Below are positions 42,079 to 48,995 of a stretch of 64,000 bases of DNA, piece after piece (position 1 is the stretch's first letter; the number at the start of each line of letters is the position of its first letter). A program made the translations under genes and the position numbers. The stretch is taken from contig JAYSBP010000004.1 in the NCBI GenBank assembly GCA_041915365.1, forward strand, positions 87,098 through 151,097, in the 5' to 3' direction. The notes beneath the pieces were generated by a model. The model saw nothing but the letters and a program-made list of their open reading frames with translations. It had not been told where the DNA came from and searched no databases. Origin of the DNA: UBA6016 sp041915365. Its GTDB lineage: Bacteria > Campylobacterota > Campylobacteria > Campylobacterales > UBA6016.

Positions 42079-42629
42079 TTCTTTTTCTCTTGTGTGCTAG
42101 TTTTGCATTTACGCAAGAGGAACAGAATATATTTGCCGTTAATCCGCTTTTAAAGCTCAAAACAAAACACACGATAAAGCAAGCTTACGAAGAGTCATGC
42201 GGGGCGGCGGCTCTCGCTACGCTGCTAAAACTACACGGCAAAGATACAAATGAGACCCAAATACTGGAAGCAGCTAGTAAGACTGATATGTTGAGCTTTG
42301 CGGAACTTGCAAAAATAGCAAAAGCTTTTGGATATGAAGCCCAGGGGTATAAAATCTCAAAAGAAGTTTTTGAAAAAACAAAAATTCCGCTACTTGTGCT
42401 GGTGGTTAGAGAGGCAGAGTTTCCTCATTTTGTGGTGGCTATAAATCACGACGGTGACTTTGTGAGCGTATATGACCCGAGTAGCGGGGACTATATCGCC
42501 TCAAAGAGGGATTTTTATGCTATGTGGGAGTTTGCTAGCGGTGGGTTTGCTCTTGTTGTGTTGCCGTCAAATTACAAACGCCGATATTTTGACATTGGCT
42601 TGCCGCCAAGCCTATTTTTTGCTAAGTAG
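42063..42629 (+). CDS. Sec-exported C39-type cysteine peptidase (copy A)
   Basis: A 188-residue stand-alone C39-like peptidase. MAKVLILFLLCASFAFTQ is a signal peptide. The active-site set is present: oxyanion Gln40 and Cys46 (YEESCGAAAL), His122 (FPHFVVAINHD) and Asp138 (VYDPSSGDY). C39 domains normally sit on ABC exporters and cut after double glycine from the cytosol. Here there is no transporter, so cleavage is predicted in the periplasm. The TTG start lies inside the upstream barrel gene without its own ribosome site, implying coupled translation. Confidence 0.85.
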   Translation: MAKVLILFLLCASFAFTQEEQNIFAVNPLLKLKTKHTIKQAYEESCGAAALATLLKLHGKDTNETQILEAASKTDMLSFAELAKIAKAFGYEAQGYKISKEVFEKTKIPLLVLVVREAEFPHFVVAINHDGDFVSVYDPSSGDYIASKRDFYAMWEFASGGFALVVLPSNYKRRYFDIGLPPSLFFAK

Positions 42630-42630
42630 T

Positions 42631-42646
42631 CTTAGGCGCAAGCGTA
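42631..42646. repeat. Internal partial copy (16 bp) of the island boundary repeat
   Basis: CTTAGGCGCAAGCGTA matches the first 16 bases of the 21-bp flanking repeat and lies directly after the C39 gene stop, exactly as the right boundary copy does after copy B. Confidence 0.9.
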
Positions 42647-42738
42647 AAATAACTAGTTTCTACCAATGTCTAGAATATTCGGAGTAATTTTTGCTTGCTT
42701 TTTCTAGATGACATTTTTGGTGGACGAGGAGTTCGGGT

Positions 42739-43464
42739 ATGCATGTAAGCCAAAGCGGAATAATGTATGACATATATGTCAAGAACGACTATTTTTACAA
42801 AAAAAACAAAGAAGACGAAACTAGCACGACGCTTGATTTGAGTATTGATGATTATGTAAACAAAGTGCAGGCGAGCATTCCGGAGCTAAAAGATATATCA
42901 AAAGGTGAGGTATGTATCCATATATTGCCAGAAAGCTCTACGGATAAGAGTAGCGGAAGTACCGAGGATGTGACTGACGACATTATAGGCGTAACATCTA
43001 GCAGATTTCATTTTGAAGGCGATGAAGTTGGTGCATTCAAATGGATAAACACAAAAACGGATATTCAATTTGACAAAACATCTGTCAGCAATCTGCTCGA
43101 TAAAATCAAGAAAATATATGCAGGAGATAAGGAGCTAGGAGCGACCGTAAATCAATACGCCGACTCTTCGGATGTAAAAATAAAGACAAAAAGCATAACT
43201 ACGCCCGATGGATTAGATGGAATCACACATGATTTTGCTTCCAATTTTGAGTATGAAATTGCAGAGCTAAATTCTGAGCTGAAACACGGTAAGCATGTAT
43301 CGCAGCTATTGGATTCAGCAATGCTGACAAATGGAGCTAGCACAAAAGAGATGCTAGAAAAGCTAATCGAGGATATGAAACAAGAAAACAGCGATACGCT
43401 CCTAAGCTCAACTCAGGCATCAAAAAGACTCTCTTCTATTTTTGACGAATTACAAAAACAATAG
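42739..43464 (+). CDS. Unknown protein, family Z (copy A)
   Basis: A 241-residue signal-less protein, paralog of 46689-47390. Shared blocks are the start MHV..G..YD.YVKNDYF, VNKVQASIPELKD, and a segment around HILPESS.DKSSGSTEDV with DDIIGV. I see no known domain and no EF-hand loop. It ends KRLSSIFDELQKQ, rich in Lys/Glu. It lies after the C39 gene in this cassette but just before the barrel gene in the other, so gene order has been shuffled. Confidence 0.7.
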   Translation: MHVSQSGIMYDIYVKNDYFYKKNKEDETSTTLDLSIDDYVNKVQASIPELKDISKGEVCIHILPESSTDKSSGSTEDVTDDIIGVTSSRFHFEGDEVGAFKWINTKTDIQFDKTSVSNLLDKIKKIYAGDKELGATVNQYADSSDVKIKTKSITTPDGLDGITHDFASNFEYEIAELNSELKHGKHVSQLLDSAMLTNGASTKEMLEKLIEDMKQENSDTLLSSTQASKRLSSIFDELQKQ

Positions 43465-43486
43465 AATTTACCGCTCGGTAATTCAA

Positions 43487-43498
43487 GCGCAAGCGTAC
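43487..43498. repeat. Second internal partial copy (12 bp) of the island boundary repeat
   Basis: GCGCAAGCGTAC, followed by CCAATAATCTTCTAAAATTAAC, parallels the sequence right of the left boundary repeat (37493 onward), so each cassette begins with this element. Confidence 0.75.
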
Positions 43499-43525
43499 AC
43501 CAATAATCTTCTAAAATTAACAAAT

Positions 43526-43783
43526 AATTAACAAAACCAAATAATTATATTAAAAAATATTAATAAATATCTTGACAAAGCCGATTTTTTTTTTGTAGTA
43601 TTTAAATCGTAAGGTATCTATTAGTTTTTGAGGACTTGACACCTTACATACATCCCTAAAATGTACAGGAGTACACATGCAAAAGTTAGTCCAAAAAGCG
43701 GTATTTGCCGCACTGCTTGTTTCTAGTTCGGCGTTTGCCGAGGGCGACCTACTATCAAAAGCTACCGATGGAGCGGTGACTAC
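43526..43783 (+). repeat. Long repeat R3 (copy of R1)
   Basis: Same promoter, leader and signal-peptide block as 37532-37805. The similarity falls off after the signal and leader codons. Confidence 0.88.
43572..43601 (+). promoter_or_regulatory. Promoter of precursor gene 3 with poly-T spacer
   Basis: TTGACA (43572-43577), an 18-bp spacer with ten T (43585-43594), and TAGTAT (43596-43601). The leader hairpins lie at 43609-43647 and 43662-43675. Confidence 0.75.
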
Positions 43784-43979
43784 GGCTAAGGCTGAAGTAG
43801 TCGCTCTTTCAGACGGTGAGATGAGAGATGTGAAGGGTGGGCTTACTTGGTATAGCTGGTATACTGGTGCAGGTAGTAGCTATTGGAATTCAAATACTAG
43901 GGCCACAACATCTACGACTAGTAGCAGTAGTATTTATGCTAGAAGTTTTGGCTCTTCTTACTGGGGTAGGAGATATTAA
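43677..43979 (+). CDS. Secreted precursor peptide 3: Sec signal plus double-glycine leader
   Basis: A 100-residue precursor with the same signal peptide as precursors 1 and 2 and a leader ending LSDGEMRDVKGG (G54-G55). The predicted mature peptide (45 residues) is rich in Ser, Thr, Tyr and Trp. It contains YWNSNTRATTST and SIYARSFGSSYWGR, the latter matching precursor 2. It is followed two bases later by its EF-hand partner gene. Confidence 0.85.
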   Translation: MQKLVQKAVFAALLVSSSAFAEGDLLSKATDGAVTTAKAEVVALSDGEMRDVKGGLTWYSWYTGAGSSYWNSNTRATTSTTSSSSIYARSFGSSYWGRRY

Positions 43980-43980
43980 A

Positions 43981-45045
43981 ATGCCGACCATTCGAGCCGT
44001 TGGTACAGCCTTTTGGGCGATGTCCACAGAGACAAACACAAAAACCAAACAACAGCTTGAGGCAGAGGAGAGTGTCGGACAATCGTCCGATCTCTCTAAA
44101 ACCTCAGAAGCGTCAAAAACCCAAGAGAAGATAATATCTCCAAACAATAATGAACAAACAGTTCTTTTTGCGGATCCGACAAACGGCAATCTAGTCAAAG
44201 TAAATCTCTCAAAAGCAAATATAGAGAAGCTAAAAGAGCACTTTACAGATGAAAATAACTTTTACGAGAGGCAAGACGGGACTCTTAGACTAAACGGTAA
44301 AGCAGAAGCTTATGTATCGGGATGGTTTGGGGATATAGCATACAAAAGAGAGTTTCTAAAAGCTGATGCGGACAAGGATGGGAAGCTGAGCGAGGAGGAG
44401 TATCAGGGTACGAGGAACCAATTCAACGGTCACGGAGAGTTATCCGGAGCGGGCGATAACATAGTGTCTATTCTGGAACAGGTTACAAATTCTTATGTAA
44501 AGTTATCCGAAATTACAGATTCTAAAATAGTGAATTATACATACGACAAAATAAGACCTGACAGTATTGATGATGAATTAAATAGCACTTTGCGTGTTGA
44601 CGCTAATTTTGATTCTACAATGACATTGTCGGAAGCATACAAAACTAGTGAAAAAAATGAGTATAAAAATACAACGGCTGTGATTTTACAACATGTCAGG
44701 GAAGCTTTTCCCAATGATAAGCAAGTACAAAATGCTTTAAAGAGCTTTTCAGGAATCCCCGCGCTATCTGTCGAAGAAAATAGTAGCCCATTTGCCAATC
44801 AAACGATAGATGCTTTGAGGCTACTTCTCGAAAAATCAGAAAACAAAGAAGCCCAAAAAGCTCTCCAAAAACTAATAGCCGCAAACGGCGATGAAAGCAT
44901 GCTAACCACAGAAGAAAAAGAGGCTCTAGGCGCAGAGCTAAAAGCTATCAAAAAACAACTAGAGCTAAAAGACGATTTAGCTAGCGTCAAACAAGAATTA
45001 AAAGACAAAATAGAAAGTACTCAATTTATAGATGTGAGAGGATAA
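43981..45045 (+). CDS. EF-hand protein, family X (copy B)
   Basis: A protein of about 354 residues with loops D129-x-D131-x-D133-G-K-L-S-x-x-E140 (DADKDGKLSEEE) and D207-x-N209-x-D211-S-T-M-T-x-x-E218. The motif LNGKAEAYVSGWFGD precedes the first loop. I start it at ATG 43981 because AGGAG at about 43967 fits and the N-terminus aligns with copy A (both have KTKQQLEAEE). The reading frame is open upstream to 43837, overlapping precursor 3. The C-terminal half is charged helix. Confidence 0.8.
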   Translation: MPTIRAVGTAFWAMSTETNTKTKQQLEAEESVGQSSDLSKTSEASKTQEKIISPNNNEQTVLFADPTNGNLVKVNLSKANIEKLKEHFTDENNFYERQDGTLRLNGKAEAYVSGWFGDIAYKREFLKADADKDGKLSEEEYQGTRNQFNGHGELSGAGDNIVSILEQVTNSYVKLSEITDSKIVNYTYDKIRPDSIDDELNSTLRVDANFDSTMTLSEAYKTSEKNEYKNTTAVILQHVREAFPNDKQVQNALKSFSGIPALSVEENSSPFANQTIDALRLLLEKSENKEAQKALQKLIAANGDESMLTTEEKEALGAELKAIKKQLELKDDLASVKQELKDKIESTQFIDVRG

Positions 45046-45049
45046 TCGC

Positions 45050-46012
45050 ATGAACATGATAACGCCGACAATAACAGGCTACAATCCATCCGATACCATA
45101 CTAGCCACACAGGGTGCGCCTATCAAAGCATCAACCGGAAATACGGAGTATGACGGTTCAAAGATAGACAATCTATCTCTCCAAAGCGGCAAGCTGGTGT
45201 CTTTCACAAACCAAGACGGCAACAATGTCAAAGTGTATATAGATAACTCTACCCTTGATAAGTTAAGTTCAAAATTCGGCAACGATAGCTTTACTTCAAC
45301 GGATAGTAATACACTAAACGCATCAGGTAAAGCACAGGAGTATCTGGCAGGGTTTTGGAAAGTAGCACAGAGCAATATTCTAAGCGCCGATAAAGACGGT
45401 AATGGGATTATAGAGGGTAGCGAGGTGCTTGATGTGAAGGTGAATGTTGGTGATGATAGTCGCGTCGATACACGCAGAGAAACAGTGAAGGCTATTTTTA
45501 CAGAATTGCGTAGTTTGAACGAAGACAAAATGATTTCACAAAATGCAAAAGCTACATTGGCTGAGCAGTTTGGCTCAACTAGCGTAGATACACTTTTTAA
45601 CCAACTACTAAAATACGACAAAAATAGCGACGGCAACCTAAACATAGGTGAAGCAGTATCTAAAGACTATTTAAAAAATGCGTATAATGAATTTGCAAAC
45701 AACGATAACTTGGCTCTATATGAAGAGATTAGTATCGGCAACAAGACTATAACGTACAGAGAATATGTGCCTAGCGCCAAACAAGTGCAAGAATCCGAAA
45801 AGAACAAAAGAACAAAACAAACACAAGAGACATTAACCGGCGATGATAAGCAAAAAACAGAAGAAAAAAAGACGGAAGAAGTCAAAAAATCTCAAGAGGC
45901 ACAGGCAAAACAACAAACAGACAATACAGACAACATAGACAATACCCAACAAGATAGTAGCACAGACAAAACAACCGTATCTACAGATTCACAAAGTAGT
46001 AATCAAATATAA
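45050..46012 (+). CDS. EF-hand protein, family Y (copy B)
   Basis: A 320-residue signal-less protein. The first 125 residues are nearly the same as copy A, with the first loop DKDGNGIIEGSE unchanged and a second loop DKNSDGNLNIGE. The middle (residues 130-190) has diverged and the tail is again Lys/Glu/Gln/Asp-rich. It ends SQSSNQI and is not coupled to a following gene, in contrast to copy A. Confidence 0.8.
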   Translation: MNMITPTITGYNPSDTILATQGAPIKASTGNTEYDGSKIDNLSLQSGKLVSFTNQDGNNVKVYIDNSTLDKLSSKFGNDSFTSTDSNTLNASGKAQEYLAGFWKVAQSNILSADKDGNGIIEGSEVLDVKVNVGDDSRVDTRRETVKAIFTELRSLNEDKMISQNAKATLAEQFGSTSVDTLFNQLLKYDKNSDGNLNIGEAVSKDYLKNAYNEFANNDNLALYEEISIGNKTITYREYVPSAKQVQESEKNKRTKQTQETLTGDDKQKTEEKKTEEVKKSQEAQAKQQTDNTDNIDNTQQDSSTDKTTVSTDSQSSNQI

Positions 46013-46076
46013 AGCGACAAAAAATTAAATAAGATATTTTTGAGTGACAAATATATTGCAAATATTAAAAATATGC

Positions 46077-46107
46077 TTGACTTATGTGATTTTTTTTTTT
46101 GTAGTAT
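46077..46107 (+). promoter_or_regulatory. Promoter of precursor gene 4 with longer poly-T spacer
   Basis: TTGACT (46077-46082), a 19-bp spacer with eleven T (46090-46100), and TAGTAT (46102-46107). The flanks differ from copies 1-3, so this copy is older, yet it keeps the T tract (one base longer) and both leader hairpins (46115-46155 and 46169-46182). Confidence 0.72.
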
Positions 46108-46183
46108 GTAGTTCGTAAGGTATCTTTTGTTGTTGAGAACTTATCGATACCTTACATACATCCCAAAATGTACAGGAGTGCAC

Positions 46184-46642
46184 ATGCAAAAAAGATTCCT
46201 TAAAATAGCTCTTATCGGAGCAGTTTTTGCTTCTACGGCTTTTGCTAGCGGCAGTGATTTGCTATCAAAGGCTACGGATGGCGCATTAGTGATGTCAAAT
46301 AATGCTAATGCGCAAGCTCTCTCTGAAAATGAGATGAAAGTAGTTGTGGGTGGAATGTGGCACCACGATAAAAATGGCGATACGCTTGTCAAAAATCAAG
46401 GCTCGATAGTTTACAAACAGGTTTATGGAACCTTGGACGCAAATGAAAACTACCAAGGCAAGCCAACGCTAATATATGGAAGATACATGGTGTCTAATGG
46501 GTCTGGGAGCGCATGGTTGGCTTTTTATGAAAATGGCGTCTGGAAACAGCCGTTTAATACAGAGGCTATGAGACTAACAACTCTATATAAAAACGATGCA
46601 ATTACGGCGGCTAGGAATTTGCCTAATTATTTACTGAAATAA
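46184..46642 (+). CDS. Secreted precursor 4 (diverged, longer): Sec signal plus double-glycine leader
   Basis: A protein of 152 residues from ATG 46184, chosen because the conserved leader hairpin places AGGAG just before it. The signal peptide is MQKRFLKIALIGAVFASTAF. The leader ends LSENEMKVVVGG (G56-G57) and keeps the DLLSKATDGA block of the other precursors. The predicted mature part is 95 residues, twice the others, with Tyr, Asn, Trp and Lys but no repeat. The processing signals are conserved while the cargo is different, which suggests that the system accepts varied cargo. Confidence 0.8.
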   Translation: MQKRFLKIALIGAVFASTAFASGSDLLSKATDGALVMSNNANAQALSENEMKVVVGGMWHHDKNGDTLVKNQGSIVYKQVYGTLDANENYQGKPTLIYGRYMVSNGSGSAWLAFYENGVWKQPFNTEAMRLTTLYKNDAITAARNLPNYLLK

Positions 46643-46650
46643 ATTACATT

Positions 46651-46666
46651 CCTCCTTTTTTGGAGG
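46651..46666 (+). terminator. Short hairpin after precursor 4
   Basis: CCTCC, six T and GGAGG form a 5-bp stem between precursor 4 and the family Z gene. It may attenuate transcription or act as a processing site. No T tract follows. Confidence 0.4.
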
Positions 46667-46688
46667 GATGCTACTAAGGGGAATAAAA

Positions 46689-47390
46689 ATGCATGTTACT
46701 GCGAATGGAACACTATACGATGTGTACGTCAAAAATGATTATTTTTGCAAAAGGTCACAAGATTCAAAGGAACACACTACTGTTGATTTGGAGCTTGATA
46801 GGTATATAAATAAAGTACAAGCGAGTATTCCCGAGCTAAAAGATGCATCCGCAGTGAGTGTTCATATATTGCCGGAAAGCTCCGCCGATAAAAGCAGTGG
46901 CAGCACAGAAGATGTATCCGATGATATTATCGGTGTAGTCTCTTGTTCATATCACTATGAGGCAGACGAAGAGGGTTCTACGGCTACAAATATTCATACG
47001 GATGGTCAATACAATAAAAGCTCAATAAAAAACTTGCTTGATAAATTGAAGTTTGTTTATAGGGATGATACAAGTCTAAGTGGCGCCTTGAATACATACT
47101 CTACTACAAAATATAAGGTCAGAGATATGGGCAATGGTTATCAAGAGTTTACGGCAGATATACCGGACTCGGATCCATTTCATGGAGAGATAAGTAATTT
47201 GAACGATATGTTATCTAGTGATGGGTCGGCAAATGCGAAAGACCCGATGACACTTTTACTTGAACGGCTCATGGAAAGCCTAAAACAAGAAAATGAAAAA
47301 TCATTTTTAGATCCAAGTTCGGCCTCTAATAAACGGCTTGCTTATGTATTTAGTGAACTACAAAAAGATAAACAACAAGGAAACGTGTGA
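46689..47390 (+). CDS. Unknown protein, family Z (copy B)
   Basis: A protein of about 233 residues, paralog of 42739-43464, starting at ATG 46689 after AAGGGG. Blocks DVYVKNDYFCK, INKVQASIPELKD and LPESSADKSSGSTEDV are shared. It ends KQQGNV, and its stop overlaps the GTG of the barrel gene (GTGA). The last residues and overlap match those of family Y copy A, marking a recombination boundary. No domain is recognised. Confidence 0.7.
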   Translation: MHVTANGTLYDVYVKNDYFCKRSQDSKEHTTVDLELDRYINKVQASIPELKDASAVSVHILPESSADKSSGSTEDVSDDIIGVVSCSYHYEADEEGSTATNIHTDGQYNKSSIKNLLDKLKFVYRDDTSLSGALNTYSTTKYKVRDMGNGYQEFTADIPDSDPFHGEISNLNDMLSSDGSANAKDPMTLLLERLMESLKQENEKSFLDPSSASNKRLAYVFSELQKDKQQGNV

Positions 47391-48235
47391 AAAAAACCAT
47401 ATATTTACCACTGCTACTAGCCTCCACACTTTTTGCCTCCGACCCTGTGACTATAGATTCACTTTTCAAAACCCAAAATGGGCTTAGAAGCATCACTACT
47501 CTTAGCTTCGTAAGTAGTGGCAGTGCAAATACTTACAATATATATCCGGAGCTAATGACTCAAAATGACGGTAGGGTGTGGATGGATACAAAAAGTGCGG
47601 TACTAAACCAATCTTTTTTGTATGGGCTTGGTAAAAACTTTGACTTTTTGGCAAGCGCAAGCGGTAGCTCAAATAGAAGAGAATATATAGACTTTAGCGG
47701 CTATAAACATGACGATGTTACAGGTTTTGACTCGTTGTGGCTGGGCGGTATATACTCGTTTGACGCTATAGGCGACTTCAAGCCTCAGCTTACGGCGCAG
47801 ATGTCGGCGTATCAAAAAAAGAGGTATTTGGAAGAGACAAAAAGCGTATCGGCGAAATCACTTATCATCAAAGGCTCGCTCAAAAACTATTCTGACCCTG
47901 TAGTTTCTACATTTTCGCTAGGAACGGCGATAAACGCCAAAAACAAAATAGGCGGCTATGAGGTAGAAGACGGAAATCAGATATTTTTTGGTCTTGATAT
48001 GTCTATCATCCTGAGTCCAAAAGTATCCCTCGATATAGGACTAGAACAACGCTACCAGATGGAAAGCAAGACAAACGGCTACAAGGTATCCAACTCCAAA
48101 TCAATACCTACAATGAGCCTAGGCGCCACGTATGTACTAACACCAAAAACATCGTTTTCTATATCCGGCTCCGCAGGCGGCTCGTCAGATGCTCCAGACT
48201 CTATATTTTCTCTGTCGCTTTGGCAAAAGTTTTAG
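47387..48235 (+). CDS. Outer-membrane beta-barrel protein, FapF-like role inferred (copy B)
   Basis: A 282-residue protein with signal peptide MKKTIYLPLLLASTLFA and the same closing motif SLWQKF as copy A. Differences are scattered single residues, so both copies are under constraint. It starts at GTG overlapping the family Z stop and overlaps the C39 gene by 16 bases. A role in exporting or displaying the cleaved peptides is inferred from gene order. Confidence 0.72.
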   Translation: MKKTIYLPLLLASTLFASDPVTIDSLFKTQNGLRSITTLSFVSSGSANTYNIYPELMTQNDGRVWMDTKSAVLNQSFLYGLGKNFDFLASASGSSNRREYIDFSGYKHDDVTGFDSLWLGGIYSFDAIGDFKPQLTAQMSAYQKKRYLEETKSVSAKSLIIKGSLKNYSDPVVSTFSLGTAINAKNKIGGYEVEDGNQIFFGLDMSIILSPKVSLDIGLEQRYQMESKTNGYKVSNSKSIPTMSLGATYVLTPKTSFSISGSAGGSSDAPDSIFSLSLWQKF

Positions 48236-48783
48236 CTATTTTGCTTTTGTGTGCTAGCTTTGTGGCGGCGCAGGAGCAAGAGGTGTTCGTAGTAAACTCG
48301 CTATCCAAACTCAAATCAAAACACACAGTCAAGCAAACATACGAGGAGTCCTGTGGGGCGGCGGCTCTTGCTACGTTGCTTGGATTTCACGGTATGGATA
48401 CGAACGAAACGCAGATACTAGAAATGGCTAGCAAAACCGATATGCTAAGCTTCGCCGAGTTAGCAAGAATAGCAAAGTCACTGGGATATGAGGCGCAGGG
48501 GTACGAAATATCCAAAAGCGTATTTGAAAAAACAAAAATTCCGCTCCTTGTGCTAGTAGTTAGAGAGGCTGATTTTCCGCATTTTGTAGTAGCTATCAAT
48601 CACGATGGGGATTTTGTGAGCATATATGACCCAAGTTCAGGCGATTATATTGCATCAAAGAGAGATTTTTATGATATGTGGGAGTTTGCTAGCGGCGGCT
48701 TTGCTCTAGTTGTACTGCCCTCAAATTACAAACGCCGATATTTTGATATTGGCTTGCCGCCAAGCCTATTTTTTGCTAAGTAG
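48220..48783 (+). CDS. Sec-exported C39-type cysteine peptidase (copy B)
   Basis: A 187-residue protein, paralog of 42063-42629, again with a TTG start inside the barrel gene. Signal peptide MAKVLAILLLCASFVAAQ; active-site block YEESCGAAAL with FPHFVVAINHD and IYDPSSGDY unchanged. Two near-identical intact copies argue for function. Its stop is followed directly by the right boundary repeat. Confidence 0.85.
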   Translation: MAKVLAILLLCASFVAAQEQEVFVVNSLSKLKSKHTVKQTYEESCGAAALATLLGFHGMDTNETQILEMASKTDMLSFAELARIAKSLGYEAQGYEISKSVFEKTKIPLLVLVVREADFPHFVVAINHDGDFVSIYDPSSGDYIASKRDFYDMWEFASGGFALVVLPSNYKRRYFDIGLPPSLFFAK

Positions 48784-48784
48784 C

Positions 48785-48805
48785 CTTAGGCGCAAGCGTA
48801 CGCTA
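48785..48805. repeat. Right copy of the 21-bp direct repeat flanking the peptide island
   Basis: Identical over 21 bases to 37488-37508. It contains the stop codon region of the following minus-strand gene (stop TAA is the reverse of 48786-48788). Confidence 0.95.
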
Positions 48806-48977
48806 GGGCCGTGTTTTCTTCACAGAAAATCGGTTTTTCGATGATTTTGTCTTCTAACTCAATGTGATTTTCAATAAGTAATTCCTCTTCGCAGTCGGCA
48901 CATACGAATACGGTTGTAGAGCCGTCCACCATATATTTACTCAGATTTTTAGTGCTTTCGCATAGATAACATTTCAT
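48786..48977 (-). CDS. Small protein with CxxC pairs, possible zinc-binding
   Basis: A 63-residue protein MKCYLCESTKNLSKYMVDGS with a second CxxC (FVCADCEEELL), spaced like a small zinc ribbon. It has no signal peptide. Its stop and last seven codons lie in the boundary repeat. It was probably convergent with, and overlapping, the membrane protein gene at 37129-37509 before the island arrived. Function unknown. Confidence 0.65.
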   Translation of the reverse strand: MKCYLCESTKNLSKYMVDGSTTVFVCADCEEELLIENHIELEDKIIEKPIFCEENTALAYACA

Positions 48978-48995
48978 AATAAGTAACCCTTTTTA

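Noticed and set aside
45079..45645. Reverse-strand open frame of 188 codons opposite the EF-hand gene
   Set aside because: Composition (Ser/Leu/Phe-rich) and full overlap with the well-conserved EF-hand protein show it to be a shadow frame.
37967..46012. EF-hand proteins as dockerin domains
   Set aside because: Dockerins have two loops within about 60-70 residues in a compact duplicated unit and lie at a C-terminus with a secretion signal. Here the loops sit in larger proteins without signals and with a different conserved context.
37683..48783. Lanthipeptide or other RiPP biosynthesis cluster
   Set aside because: No modification enzyme (LanM, radical SAM, YcaO, cyclodehydratase) or ABC exporter is present; the GG leaders follow Sec signals instead.
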